Shown here: positions 8,996 to 19,691 of the stretch, in pieces | Position numbering within the stretch: the stretch's first letter is position 1 | Layout: each line of letters starts with the position of its first letter | NCBI RefSeq assembly: GCF_003173775.1 | Contig: NZ_CP029552.1 | Coordinates: forward strand, 1,673,501 to 1,737,500 | Direction: 5' to 3' | DNA length: 64,000 nt | Source of the DNA: Methylobacterium sp. 17Sr1-1 | GTDB lineage: Bacteria > Pseudomonadota > Alphaproteobacteria > Rhizobiales > Beijerinckiaceae | Made by a program: the position numbers and the translations under genes | Notes under the pieces: generated by a model | What the model saw: only the letters and a program-made list of their open reading frames with translations | The model's database searches: none | Told to the model about the DNA's origin: nothing

Positions 8996-10078
8996 ATGAC
9001 CATCAGCGTCCACAAGGCCCGGCACGGGCTCCTCGCGCACTACGCCGAGGACCGCGTCATCGGCCAATCCCTGCGCCATTACGGCGAGTGGGCCGAGGAG
9101 GAGATCCACCTCGTCTCGCACTTCGTCCGGCCCGGCGACGTCGTGCTCGATATCGGGGCGAATGTCGGCAGCCACGCGGTCGCGTTCGGCCGGATGGTCG
9201 GCGAGAGCGGCCGGGTGATCGCCATCGAGGGGCAATCCCGGGCGAGCGACGTGCTCGCGCTCAACATCCGCCTCAACGGGATGGACCGGATCACCCGGAT
9301 CGAGGGGCTGATCGGGCGCGAAACCCGGGTGATGCGCCTCGACGCCGGCGCGCAGGACGGCGCCGACAATCTCGGCTGCGTGTCGTTCCGCGGCGTCGTC
9401 GGCGCGCCGGAGACCGAGCGGCCCGCCCTGCCGGTCCCGCTCTTCACGGCCGACTGCCTCGCCCTGCCGGCCTGCCGGCTGATGAAGATCGACGTCGAGG
9501 GGATGGAACTCGACGTGCTGCTCGGCGCGACGGGCACCCTCGCCCGCCACCGGCCGGTGATCTACTTCGAGCAGACGAGCCCAGTGAATTTTGCCGAGAT
9601 CGTCGCCCTGCTGCGCGACGCCGGCTACGGCCTGCGCTGGCACGTCGCCAACCCGTTCAACCGGCGAAACGCCAACGGCTATCCTCTCAACATCTTCGGC
9701 GGCACCTGCGAGGTCAACGTGCTGGCCGTCCCGCAGGACCACGTCTGGACGCCCCCGCCGGGCCTCGACCTGCCGCCGGTCGAGGGCGACCGCTACGACC
9801 CGCCGCCGAGCCCGACCGGCCTCGACGGCTGGAGCCTGCCGGAGGACGCCTATGCCGGCCTGCCCCCGGTACTCCACCGCGCGATGATCGCGCTGCCGGA
9901 GCCGGAGGGCTTCGTGTCCCGGCACGATCACGAGCAGCTCGAGCTGCGCTTCCGCGACCTCGAGCGCGACCGGATCAAGGCGCAGGAGATCATGGATCAC
10001 CAGGCCCGGATCATCGCCGAGGCACAGGCGTCGGCGCGGGTCGCTGCCGGCCTCCCCGGGGAGCTCGAGCCCGCATGA
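8996..10078 (+). CDS. FkbM family methyltransferase
   Basis: A 360-residue SAM-dependent methyltransferase. The SAM motif VVLDIGANVGSHAVAF lies at about residues 48-63, the acidic AIEG at about 76, and the FkbM signature MKIDVEGMELDVL at about residue 163. FkbM enzymes O-methylate sugars and related substrates; here it probably caps or decorates a sugar of the glycan built by the flanking transferases. The C-terminal 50 residues form a probable coiled coil (LELRFRDLERDRIKAQEI). Its stop codon overlaps the start of the next gene (ATGA), so the two are translationally coupled. Confidence 0.85.
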   Translation: MTISVHKARHGLLAHYAEDRVIGQSLRHYGEWAEEEIHLVSHFVRPGDVVLDIGANVGSHAVAFGRMVGESGRVIAIEGQSRASDVLALNIRLNGMDRITRIEGLIGRETRVMRLDAGAQDGADNLGCVSFRGVVGAPETERPALPVPLFTADCLALPACRLMKIDVEGMELDVLLGATGTLARHRPVIYFEQTSPVNFAEIVALLRDAGYGLRWHVANPFNRRNANGYPLNIFGGTCEVNVLAVPQDHVWTPPPGLDLPPVEGDRYDPPPSPTGLDGWSLPEDAYAGLPPVLHRAMIALPEPEGFVSRHDHEQLELRFRDLERDRIKAQEIMDHQARIIAEAQASARVAAGLPGELEPA

Positions 10079-10839
10079 TCCTCGCCGAGCCCCGCCCCGC
10101 CGCCGTCGCCGCCCGCGACATCCTGCTGATCGGCCACAGCCACACCCAGTGCATCGTCGCGGCGCTCCAGGCCCGCGCCGCCCCGGTCGGCTGGGGCATG
10201 ATCGGGCTGCCCTCGGGCGGCAGCCCGGTGGTGGCGACGGAGGACGGCATCCGCCTCGACCCCGCGATCGAGGCGGATCTGCGCCGCCGCATCGGACCGG
10301 GCACGCTGTGCATCTCGACGATCGCCGGCAACGCCCACAACGTGCTCGCCCTGATGGCGACGGAGCCGCCCTTCGACTTCCACATGCCGGGGGAGACCGG
10401 ACCGCTCCTGCCCGGGGCCGAGCCGATTCCCTACGCGACCATCCGGCTCTCCGTCCGGCAGATCCTCCACGAGGGCGACCTGTCGATGCTCTACGCCGCC
10501 CAGGCGGCGGTGCCGGAGCTCTGCTTCCACATCGAATCGCCACCCCCCTTGCGCGACGAGGCGCTGATCCGCGCCCGGATGGACCCGTACTTCCTGGAGC
10601 GCCACCCCACGGCACGGGTGGCCGATGCGGGCTTGCGGCTGAAGATGTGGCGGCTGCACTCCACCCTGTTCGCCGAGGCCTGCGAGGCGCTCGGCCTCAC
10701 CTTCGTCCCGGCGCCGAAGGCGGCGATGGACCCGGACGGCTTCCTGCGCCCCGAACTCGCGCACCCCACCAGCTCGACCCACGCCAACGAGGCCTACGGC
10801 GCGCTCGTCGCCGACCAGATCGAGAGGCTCGCCCGATGA
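10075..10839 (+). CDS. SGNH-hydrolase-like protein
   Basis: A 254-residue protein. ILLIGHSHTQC near the N-terminus places Ser22 in a GHSH context, and PTSSTHANEAYG near the C-terminus looks like the late His block of SGNH/GDSL esterases and acyl-transfer enzymes. The middle is not recognised. It starts at ATG 10075 inside the previous stop codon and ends in an ATGA overlap with the GSCFA gene, so the three genes are made together. A plausible role is adding or removing an ester group (acetyl or pyruvyl) on the glycan; this is inferred from fold and neighbours. No signal peptide is seen. Confidence 0.6.
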   Translation: MILAEPRPAAVAARDILLIGHSHTQCIVAALQARAAPVGWGMIGLPSGGSPVVATEDGIRLDPAIEADLRRRIGPGTLCISTIAGNAHNVLALMATEPPFDFHMPGETGPLLPGAEPIPYATIRLSVRQILHEGDLSMLYAAQAAVPELCFHIESPPPLRDEALIRARMDPYFLERHPTARVADAGLRLKMWRLHSTLFAEACEALGLTFVPAPKAAMDPDGFLRPELAHPTSSTHANEAYGALVADQIERLAR

Positions 10840-11900
10840 AGCACCCCTACGAGCAGGCGCCGCCCTACACCAAGTGGCGCCACGCCGTGGCCGCGCCGGC
10901 GCCCGGGGCCGTCGATCCGGGAATCGGCTTCCCGTTCCGCCTAAGCCACCGGGACCGGGTCGCCACGGCGGGGAGCTGCTTTGCCCAGCATATCGGGCGC
11001 GCTCTGCGCGCCCGCGGCTTCTCGCACTACGTCACCGAGACCCCCCACCCCTTCGTCGCCAACGTGGCGGCATCCTGCGCCTACGACCAGTTCTCGGCCC
11101 GCTACGGCAACGTCTACACCTCGCGGCAGATGCTGCAGCTCGTCCGGCGGGCGCTCGGCCTGTTTACGCCCGCCGACCGCGCCTGGGCCGGGCCGCAGGG
11201 CGGCTGGCACGATCCCTACCGCCCGACCGTGCAGCCCGGCGGGTTCCTGTCGGTCGAGGAGCTGGAGACCGACCGGGCGCGGCACCTCGCCTGCGTGCGC
11301 CGCCTGATCGAGGGGCTCGACTATCTCGTCTTCACCCTCGGGCTCACCGAGGCCTGGGTCTCGGCGGTCGACGGCGCGGCCTACCCGCTCTGCCCGGGCG
11401 TCGCCGCCGGCCGGTTCGATCCGGCGCAGCACCTGTTCGTCAATCTCGGGGTCGACGAGATCGTGGCCGACGTCGAGGCGTTCCTGGCGCTGATCACCGC
11501 GGTCAACCCGGCCGCCCGGCTGATCCTCACCGTGTCGCCGGTGGCGCTGGCGGCGACGGCCGAGGACCGGCACGTGCTTTCCTCCAACACCTATTCCAAG
11601 GCGGTCCTGCGGGTCGCGGCGGAGATCCTGGCGCGCCGGCACCCGGAGACGATCGGCTACTTCCCGTCCTACGAGATCATCACCGGCATCCAGAGCCGCG
11701 GGGCCTACCTGCTCGACGACCTGCGCTCGGTGAGCGACGAGGGCGTGGCGCAGGTCATGGCGAGCTTTGCCCGCAACGCCACCCGGGAGGCCGAGCCGGC
11801 GCCTGCCGCCGCCCCGCCCGTCCCACGGCCGGACGGCCTGTTTCGCGACCTCGCCCGCCTGATCGCGGCCGAATGCGACGAGGCGATGCTCGGCGCCTGA
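10836..11900 (+). CDS. GSCFA domain-containing protein
   Basis: A 354-residue protein carrying the family signature ATAGSCFAQHIG (GSCFA at residues 46-50), then FTLGLTEAW and LTVSPVAL, the conserved later blocks of the GSCFA family, which is related to SGNH hydrolases. The start overlaps the previous stop by one base. The C-terminal 60 residues contain an Ala/Pro-rich linker. GSCFA proteins are often found with glycosyltransferases, but their reaction is unknown; acyl-ester chemistry on a surface glycan is the natural guess. Side-by-side SGNH-like and GSCFA proteins with coupled translation suggest a two-component step. Confidence 0.8.
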   Translation: MKHPYEQAPPYTKWRHAVAAPAPGAVDPGIGFPFRLSHRDRVATAGSCFAQHIGRALRARGFSHYVTETPHPFVANVAASCAYDQFSARYGNVYTSRQMLQLVRRALGLFTPADRAWAGPQGGWHDPYRPTVQPGGFLSVEELETDRARHLACVRRLIEGLDYLVFTLGLTEAWVSAVDGAAYPLCPGVAAGRFDPAQHLFVNLGVDEIVADVEAFLALITAVNPAARLILTVSPVALAATAEDRHVLSSNTYSKAVLRVAAEILARRHPETIGYFPSYEIITGIQSRGAYLLDDLRSVSDEGVAQVMASFARNATREAEPAPAAAPPVPRPDGLFRDLARLIAAECDEAMLGA

Positions 11901-11975
11901 CGTTCCGGAACGGTCGCGGGCAAACGGCCGATCGACCGTCTCGGATTTCCGCACGCAACGACCCACGGGGGCACC

Positions 11976-14900
11976 ATGACCGTCCTGCATGTCCAGTCCG
12001 GCGCCACGATGAAGCATTTCGACTTCCAATGGTACGCGCAGCAGAACAACCTCGTGATGAGCAATGCGCGGATCTCGACGCATTACGAGGAGGTCGGCCG
12101 GCAGCGGGGATTGAGCCCGACGCCCTATTTCGACGCGCGGTGGTACGCCGGCGCCCACGGTCTCGGCCTCGCGGACGCCCTGTCGCCGTTCGAGCATTTC
12201 GCGCTGCTCGGGGCCGGGGCGCTCGCGGACCCGCACCCGCTGTTCAACGCGAAATGGTATTGCTGGACCTACATGGACGGTGACAGCAGCATCCATCCGC
12301 TGTTCCACTACATCGAGACCGGATGGAGGCAGGGCAACGATCCGCATCCGCTGTTCCGGGGGCGGTGGTATGCCGAAAGATATCTCAAGGACATCGACCA
12401 CATCGATCCGTTCTACCACTTCCTGACCGAGGGGCATGACCGCGGCTGCCAGCCCAACCCGCTGTTCGATACCGGCTGGTATTGCGAGACCCATCGGCTC
12501 GGGCGCAACGACAACAGCCTCGTCGACTACATCTACGGCGGCCACGCCGCGCGCGACCCGCACCCGCTGTTCGATTCGCGCCACTATCGCAACGCCGTCG
12601 ATTGCGGCGGGCTGAGCCCGCTCGAGCACTACCTGACCAAGCCGTCCGACATCAGCCCCTGCCCGATGTTCGACGTCGACTTCTTCGCCAGGCATGCCCG
12701 CCGGCACCGGCGCTACCGGGAGGTCGCGCACCTGCCCGCGCTCGTGCAGTATATCGAGCTGTCGCGGGCCGGCGGCATCGATCCGCACCCGCTGTTCTCG
12801 ACGGCGTTCTACGTCGAGCAGAATCCCGACCTCAAGGAGAGCCGGGACGCGCCGCTCACGCATTACGCCAAGTCGGGTGCCCTGGAGGGCCGGCAGCCGC
12901 ATCCGCTGTTCGAGCCGGACTATTACCGCGAACAATATCCCGAGAGCCGCGACGGCAACCCGCTGGCCGACTACCTCGCCGGCTTTTCCGAATCCGGGGC
13001 GCGGCCGCGGCGCGCCTCCCGGGTCGACACGGCGACGCGGCCGCTCCCGCCGAGCCGGACCGTCATCGACATCGCCGCCCTCGGCGCCCTCGGCGGGCGC
13101 CTGCCCGACGAGGCCGCGATCGGCGTGTTCGCCCACATCTTCTACAGCGATCTCAGCGAGTACGTCGCGCGCTACACCAACAACATCCCCGGCAACTGCA
13201 CGATCTACATCTCCACCACGACGCTGAGCGACGCCAAGCGGATCAACGCGGTCTTCGCCGAACGGTCGCTGCACCCCTTCGTCATCCGCGTCGTGCCGAA
13301 TCGCGGGCGCGATATCGCGCCGCTCGTGGTGGCGTTCCGCGACGTGCTCAGGACGTGCGACGTCGCGCTCCACATCCACACCAAGAAGTCGACGCATTAC
13401 GACGGCGGCTTCGACCAGTGGCGCGACTACCTGTTCGAGGCGAATCTCGGTACGCCTTCCGTCGTCGCGGCGATCCTGTCGGCGCTGGCGCGGCCGGAGA
13501 TCGGGGCGGTGGCGCCCGACCATTTCGCGCCGATCAAGCCGCTGATCCAGTGGGGCGGCAATTTCGACACCGTCTCGCGCCTGTTCCGGCTCTGCGGCGA
13601 GCGGATCGGCACCGAGGCGGTGCTCGATTTCCCCAGCGGCTCGATGTTCTGGTTCAAGCCGAAGGCGCTCGCGAGGCTGCTCGATCTCGACCTCGACTAT
13701 TGCCACTTCGACCCGGAGGCGGGCCAGGTCGACGGCACCCTGGCGCATGCGATCGAGCGGAGCGTCTTCTCCTTCGTCGAGATGGCCGGGTACGAGTGGG
13801 TCGTCCAGCGCCCGGCCGCCGACGGGGCGCCGGCTGAGCCTCAAGCATTGTCCGACGAAGTGGATACCGGTTCGTCGCAAGAAATGCGGCAGAATCAATC
13901 ACCTGGAGCACTGCCCGATCGCAGGGCGATGGGGCGGTGCTCTAGAGCATTTTCCGACCAAGTGGCCGCCGGTTGCGCGAAGAAAATGCGGCAAAATCAA
14001 AGACCTAGAGAGCTTCGCGATTGCAACGCGATCGTGAAGGGCTCTAGCCGCGCCGACCGCCCGATCGGCAACCGCTTCCTGCCGACGGACCGCGACCTCG
14101 GCCTGACCCGCAAGTACTATCCGGAATGCACCGGATACCTGGTGCGCCCGAGCCCCGTCACCAGGCCGCGGCTCAACCTGCTGATCCCGCTCATCGACCA
14201 GAAGAAGGGCTATGCCGGGATCGCGACGGCGCTCGAGGTGTTCGCCGCGCTCTGCGAGCAGCTCAAGGACGCGTTCGACGCCCGGATCGTCGTGACCGAC
14301 GTCAGCATCGGGCACCACTACGAGCCCCCGCCCTCGTTCGAGATCGTCTCGCCGCTCGCGCAGGACGTCGCCGGGCGGAACACGATCGTCGACGCGTCCC
14401 GGCGCTACGACTACCCGGTCTTCTTCCGCGAGACCGACATCCTGCTCGCGACGGCGTGGTGGACGGCGAGCGGCGCCCTCGACATCCTGCGCCAGCAGGC
14501 CGAACTCTTCTCCGTCCGGCCCGAGAAGTTCCTCTACCTGGTGCAGGATTACGAGTGCGGGTTCTACCCGTGGTCGACGAAATACGCGCTGGCGGAGCGG
14601 ACCTACCGCCAGCCCGACACGGTGCTGCCGATCTTCAATACCGGCCTCCTGCAGGAGTTCTTCGAGGCCAACCATCGGCTTACGGGCGGCTACGTCCTCC
14701 ATCCCGGCATCAACCGGAACATCGACCGTCACATCGTCCGCGACACGCAGAAGGAGAAGATCGTCCTGCTCTACGCCCGGCCCCATGCCGAGCGGAATTG
14801 CCTGCACTTCCTCGACATGACCGTGCGCACGGTGATCGACGCGGATCCGGAGTTCTGGCGCGACTGGCGCTTCGTGGCGATCGGCGAGGATTTCGACGCG

Positions 14901-15314
14901 AGCGAGTTGCGCTGCACCGACCGCATCGAGATCCAGGGCCGCCTGTCCCTCGCGCGCTACGGCGACCTCGCCTCCCGGGCGGCGCTCGCGATGTCGCTGA
15001 TGATCTCGCCCCATCCGAGCTATCCGCCGCTCGAACTGGCCCATGCCGGCGTGCGGGTGCTGACGAACAACTACGGCAACAAGGACATGGCCCGCCTGCA
15101 CGACAACATCACGGCGTTCGAGTCCTTCGATCTCGACGCCGTCGGCCGGACGTTGCGGGACATGGCCGGCGCGTGGACCGACGACCCGGCGATCGGCTGG
15201 CGCGGGGAGGACAGGGCGGGCTGGTTCTTCGGCGGCCACACCAATCTCGGCACGATGATCCCGCGGCTTGCCGAGGCGGTGCGCGGCCTGGGTACGCGTC
15301 GCGACGGGGAGTGA
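11976..15314 (+). CDS. Repeat-RgpF-WsaF multidomain glycan glycosyltransferase
   Basis: A 1112-residue protein in three parts. Residues 10-340 hold about nine repeats of roughly 36 residues with consensus DPHPLFxxxWYxxxY and a closing PLxHY. Residues about 380-610 match the rhamnan-synthesis RgpF family (GVFAHIFYSDL, NRGRDIAPLV, HIHTKKSTH, FPSGSMFWF). Residues about 725-1105 resemble WsaF-type rhamnosyltransferases (LNLLIPLIDQKKGYAGIATAL, LYLVQDYECGFYPW, MISPHPSYPPLELAHAG). Between the last two, residues about 623-690 are encoded by two tandem copies of a palindromic DNA repeat (13841-14046) and have a different, Gln/Arg/Ser-rich composition. The protein probably builds a rhamnose-rich or 6-deoxyhexose surface polymer. 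It closes the glycan cluster. Confidence 0.85.
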   Translation: MTVLHVQSGATMKHFDFQWYAQQNNLVMSNARISTHYEEVGRQRGLSPTPYFDARWYAGAHGLGLADALSPFEHFALLGAGALADPHPLFNAKWYCWTYMDGDSSIHPLFHYIETGWRQGNDPHPLFRGRWYAERYLKDIDHIDPFYHFLTEGHDRGCQPNPLFDTGWYCETHRLGRNDNSLVDYIYGGHAARDPHPLFDSRHYRNAVDCGGLSPLEHYLTKPSDISPCPMFDVDFFARHARRHRRYREVAHLPALVQYIELSRAGGIDPHPLFSTAFYVEQNPDLKESRDAPLTHYAKSGALEGRQPHPLFEPDYYREQYPESRDGNPLADYLAGFSESGARPRRASRVDTATRPLPPSRTVIDIAALGALGGRLPDEAAIGVFAHIFYSDLSEYVARYTNNIPGNCTIYISTTTLSDAKRINAVFAERSLHPFVIRVVPNRGRDIAPLVVAFRDVLRTCDVALHIHTKKSTHYDGGFDQWRDYLFEANLGTPSVVAAILSALARPEIGAVAPDHFAPIKPLIQWGGNFDTVSRLFRLCGERIGTEAVLDFPSGSMFWFKPKALARLLDLDLDYCHFDPEAGQVDGTLAHAIERSVFSFVEMAGYEWVVQRPAADGAPAEPQALSDEVDTGSSQEMRQNQSPGALPDRRAMGRCSRAFSDQVAAGCAKKMRQNQRPRELRDCNAIVKGSSRADRPIGNRFLPTDRDLGLTRKYYPECTGYLVRPSPVTRPRLNLLIPLIDQKKGYAGIATALEVFAALCEQLKDAFDARIVVTDVSIGHHYEPPPSFEIVSPLAQDVAGRNTIVDASRRYDYPVFFRETDILLATAWWTASGALDILRQQAELFSVRPEKFLYLVQDYECGFYPWSTKYALAERTYRQPDTVLPIFNTGLLQEFFEANHRLTGGYVLHPGINRNIDRHIVRDTQKEKIVLLYARPHAERNCLHFLDMTVRTVIDADPEFWRDWRFVAIGEDFDASELRCTDRIEIQGRLSLARYGDLASRAALAMSLMISPHPSYPPLELAHAGVRVLTNNYGNKDMARLHDNITAFESFDLDAVGRTLRDMAGAWTDDPAIGWRGEDRAGWFFGGHTNLGTMIPRLAEAVRGLGTRRDGE
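13841..14046 (+). repeat. Two tandem copies of a ~102-bp palindromic repeat inside a coding sequence
   Basis: Copy 1 begins at AGCATTGTCCGACGAAGTGG (13844) and copy 2 at AGCATTTTCCGACCAAGTGG (13946), exactly 102 bp later. Each has a left part of about 65 bp ending in ATGCGGC(A/A)(A/G)AATCAA and a right part that can fold into a hairpin (13905-13943 and 14008-14045). The spacing is a multiple of three and both copies are read in the same frame, giving two similar peptides that share MRQNQ. The pattern looks like intergenic repeats I know from rhizobia and methylobacteria. Confidence 0.75.
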
Positions 15315-15669
15315 GGGCGGGGGCCTGGGTCGGGTTCACGGAGAGCCTGTTCGACCGTCTCGACCGTGTCGACATCCACCACGTCATTCCGGGGCCGCGC
15401 AGCGGAGCCCGGAATGATGCGGAGCGTGCCAAGTCTGTAGCGGTCAATCAAACAAGTTCTAGGAAAAGCCGTTAGATCCAAAGCGCGGACTTCCCCTCGA
15501 CGCCGGACGATGAGGCGCGACCCGCGGCCCCTGCCGCCATTCCGGGCCGCCCCTGCCCGCAATCCCGCCATCCCCGGGCTTGCAATCGGCACAAAAATCT
15601 CGCCTCTATCGCGTCTATGAGATTTTTCGATCACCTGGGCGGGAGAGCGTGCGGGAGAGCGGGGCCGTG
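15315..15669. other. Intergenic region before the peptide-utilisation operon
   Basis: This 355-bp space holds a solo half-repeat at 15382-15418 and, after it, the upstream region of the RpiR-type regulator gene. No gene is recognised. I could not fix promoter boxes with confidence. Confidence 0.45.
15382..15418. repeat. Solo half of the dispersed palindromic repeat
   Basis: CATTCCGGGG followed by CGCGCAGCGGAG and CCCGGAATG forms one hairpin. It equals the left half of the 164-bp elements at 19476 and 29022 but lacks their right half. Confidence 0.65.
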
Positions 15670-16596
15670 ATGCCTCTCCCCGGCGACGCCTCCGTCGCGC
15701 AGCGCATCGCCCGCAGCTTCCCGAGCCTGAGCCAGTCGCACCGGGAGGTGGCGCGCTACGTGCTCGCCCATCCGCTCAAAGTCGCGACCCTGCCGGTGGC
15801 CGAGCTGGCCGAGCTCGTCGGCGTCTCGGTGGCGACCGCCAACCGCTTCGCCCGCGCCCTCGATTTCGAGGGCTACGCCCAGTTCCGCGCCGCCCTTGTC
15901 CTCGGCTTCGAGGGCGCGCTGGCGCCGGTGGAGAAGCTGCGCGGCGACCTGGAGCGGCCGGCCGATCCGGCGAGCGTCTTCGACGCGACCTTCGCGGCGG
16001 TCGCGCGCAACCTGGAGGCGACGAGGAGCAGCCTCGACGCGGGCGCCTGCGAGCGGGCGGTGGCGGCGATCGGGTCGGCGCGGCGGGTCTACGTCGTCGG
16101 CTTCGGCAGCTCGTCCTGGCCGGCGGGGCTGCTGGCGCGCAACCTCGATCTCACCCGCGAGGACGTCCACCTGCTCGCCACCGTCGAGGGCCCGGCCTTC
16201 GCGGCCCGCGCCCTGCGCCGGCTGACGGCGGACGACCTCGTGATCGTGCTCGCCACGCCGCGCTACTTCGCCGACACGGTGCGGCTGGCGACGCAGAGCC
16301 GGGAAAGCGGCGCCACGGTGCTCGCCCTCACCGACGGGCCGCACTCGCCGGTGGCGGCGCAAGCCACGATCACCCTCTGCGTGCGCACCGACAGCCGCTA
16401 CTTCGCCGCCTCCGACGCCAGTCTGGCGGCCCTGGTCGAGGCCCTGTCGAGCGCCGTGGCGCATGCCTCGGGCGAGCTCGTCGCCGCGGCGACCCGGCTC
16501 ACCGAATCGGTCCTGCCCTGGCTCGACGGCGACTACGCCGCTTGGCCGCCCAAAGGCGACTTCGCCTCCTCCCCCGACCTGGATCCCGAATCATGA
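15670..16596 (+). CDS. MurR/RpiR family transcriptional regulator
   Basis: A 308-residue protein with the RpiR layout: an N-terminal helix-turn-helix (residues 1-80, including VAELAELVGVSVATANRFARALDFEGYAQFR) and a SIS sugar-phosphate-type binding domain (about residues 115-265, with VYVVGFGSSSWPA and VIVLATPR). It probably senses a metabolite of the pathway and controls the operon that starts three bases before its own stop codon. ATG 15670 is chosen because the HTH begins directly after it. SIS ligands are usually phosphosugars, so sensing of a muropeptide-like or amino-sugar compound would fit the peptidase neighbours; this is inference. Confidence 0.85.
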   Translation: MPLPGDASVAQRIARSFPSLSQSHREVARYVLAHPLKVATLPVAELAELVGVSVATANRFARALDFEGYAQFRAALVLGFEGALAPVEKLRGDLERPADPASVFDATFAAVARNLEATRSSLDAGACERAVAAIGSARRVYVVGFGSSSWPAGLLARNLDLTREDVHLLATVEGPAFAARALRRLTADDLVIVLATPRYFADTVRLATQSRESGATVLALTDGPHSPVAAQATITLCVRTDSRYFAASDASLAALVEALSSAVAHASGELVAAATRLTESVLPWLDGDYAAWPPKGDFASSPDLDPES

Positions 16597-17537
16597 GCGA
16601 CATCCGCCCCGTCCTCGTCATCCACGGCGGCGCCGGCACGATCGCCAGGCCTGCCGCCGGCAGCGACGGCGAGGCGCCCTACCACGCGGCCCTCGCCGAG
16701 ATCCTCGCCGCCGGCGAACGCTCCTTACGCGATGGCGGCAGCGCGCTGGAAGCGGTCGCGATCGCGGTCGATCTCCTGGAGGAGTGCCCGCTGTTCAATG
16801 CCGGCTACGGCGCGGTCTTCACCAGCGCCGGCACCCACGAGCTCGACGCCTCGGTGATGGACGGCGCGACCCTGCGCGCCGGGGCGGTCGCGGGCCTCAC
16901 CCGGGTGCGCCGGCCCGGGCGGGCGGCGCGGGCGGTGATGGAGGACGGCGCGCACGTGCTGCTCGCCGGCGCCGGGGCCGAAGACTTCTGCCGGGCCCAC
17001 GGGCTCGAGATGGTGGAGCCCGGCTTCTTCTCGACCGAGGCGCGCCGCCGCCAGCTCGAGGCCGCGCAGGCCGGCGGGCGGGTCAGCCTCGACCACGACG
17101 AGCGCGCCCCCCTCGACGAGCGGCAGAAATTCGGCACCGTCGGCGCGGTGGCGCTCGACCGGAACGGCCATCTCGCGGCGCTGACCTCGACCGGCGGCAT
17201 GACCAACAAGCGGCCCGGCCGCATCGGCGATTCGCCGCTGATCGGCGCCGGCACCTATGCCGACGACCGCACGGCGGCGGTGTCCTGCACCGGCACCGGC
17301 GAGGTCTTCATCCGGGCGGCCGCCGCCTACGACGTCTGCGCCCGCATGGCCTATGCGGGCCGGGACCTGGAGGCCGCGGCGGAGGCCGTGGTGCGCGACG
17401 GGCTCACGCCGCTCGGCGGGCAGGGGGGACTGATCGCCGTCGATGCCCGGGGCCGGGTCGCCATGCCGTTCAACACCGCCGGCATGTATCGCGGCCTCGT
17501 CCGGGCCGGCGATGCGCCCACGACCGCGATCTTCTGA
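16593..17537 (+). CDS. iaaA: Isoaspartyl peptidase/L-asparaginase (plant type)
   Basis: A 314-residue Ntn-hydrolase precursor. VIHGGAGT at the N-terminus and the autocleavage region KFGTVGAVALD are characteristic; cleavage before Thr182 would release the beta subunit with Thr182 as nucleophile. TSTGGMTNKRPGRIGDSPLIGAGTYAD is the conserved substrate-binding stretch, followed by GTGEVFIR. The enzyme hydrolyses beta-aspartyl (isoaspartyl) dipeptides and asparagine. It overlaps the regulator gene by four bases and stops three bases before the ABC ATPase gene, so it belongs to the peptide operon; in enterobacteria the homologue also precedes gsiABCD. Confidence 0.9.
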   Translation: MSDIRPVLVIHGGAGTIARPAAGSDGEAPYHAALAEILAAGERSLRDGGSALEAVAIAVDLLEECPLFNAGYGAVFTSAGTHELDASVMDGATLRAGAVAGLTRVRRPGRAARAVMEDGAHVLLAGAGAEDFCRAHGLEMVEPGFFSTEARRRQLEAAQAGGRVSLDHDERAPLDERQKFGTVGAVALDRNGHLAALTSTGGMTNKRPGRIGDSPLIGAGTYADDRTAAVSCTGTGEVFIRAAAAYDVCARMAYAGRDLEAAAEAVVRDGLTPLGGQGGLIAVDARGRVAMPFNTAGMYRGLVRAGDAPTTAIF

Positions 17538-17540
17538 CCG

Positions 17541-19427
<1,887 letters not shown>

Positions 19428-19475
19428 CCGACCGACTTCACCCTGCGAGCCTGTGTGATTGCCCTCGCCATGACT

Positions 19476-19639
19476 GATACCCACCGCGTCATTCCGGGGC
19501 CGCGCAGCGGAGCCCGGAATCCAGACACTCAGGTCATTCAGAAAGAAGCGGGGAGCATCCCGCCTTATCCTGGATCATCCGCGGTTCTGGATTCCGGGCT
19601 CTCGCCTGCGGCGAGCCCCGGAATGACGCGGTGGGTATC
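19476..19639. repeat. 164-bp palindromic element with 25-bp terminal inverted repeats
   Basis: Bases 19476-19500 are the perfect reverse complement of 19615-19639. A second inner inverted pair (GAGCCCGGAATCCAGA and TCTGGATTCCGGGCTC) makes a long two-stage hairpin. There is no open frame inside. It lies in the 264-bp gap between gsiA and gsiB and may shape the mRNA there. A sister copy lies at 29022-29184 and a diverged one at 34953-35109. Confidence 0.75.
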
Positions 19640-19691
19640 AAGACTATCGATTGCTTCAAACAGGCTCCGAGACTTCCAGAGGACTCCTCCG

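Noticed and set aside
5032..9015. Very long leftward open frame (about 1300 codons) opposite the glycosyltransferase genes
   Set aside because: It is the antisense of coding sequence in GC-rich DNA; the protein is Arg/Gly/Ala/Val-rich without any domain, while the rightward frames show clear glycosyltransferase motifs.
10941..13898. Long leftward open frame opposite the GSCFA and RgpF/WsaF genes
   Set aside because: Same antisense effect; no motif, and the other strand is well supported.
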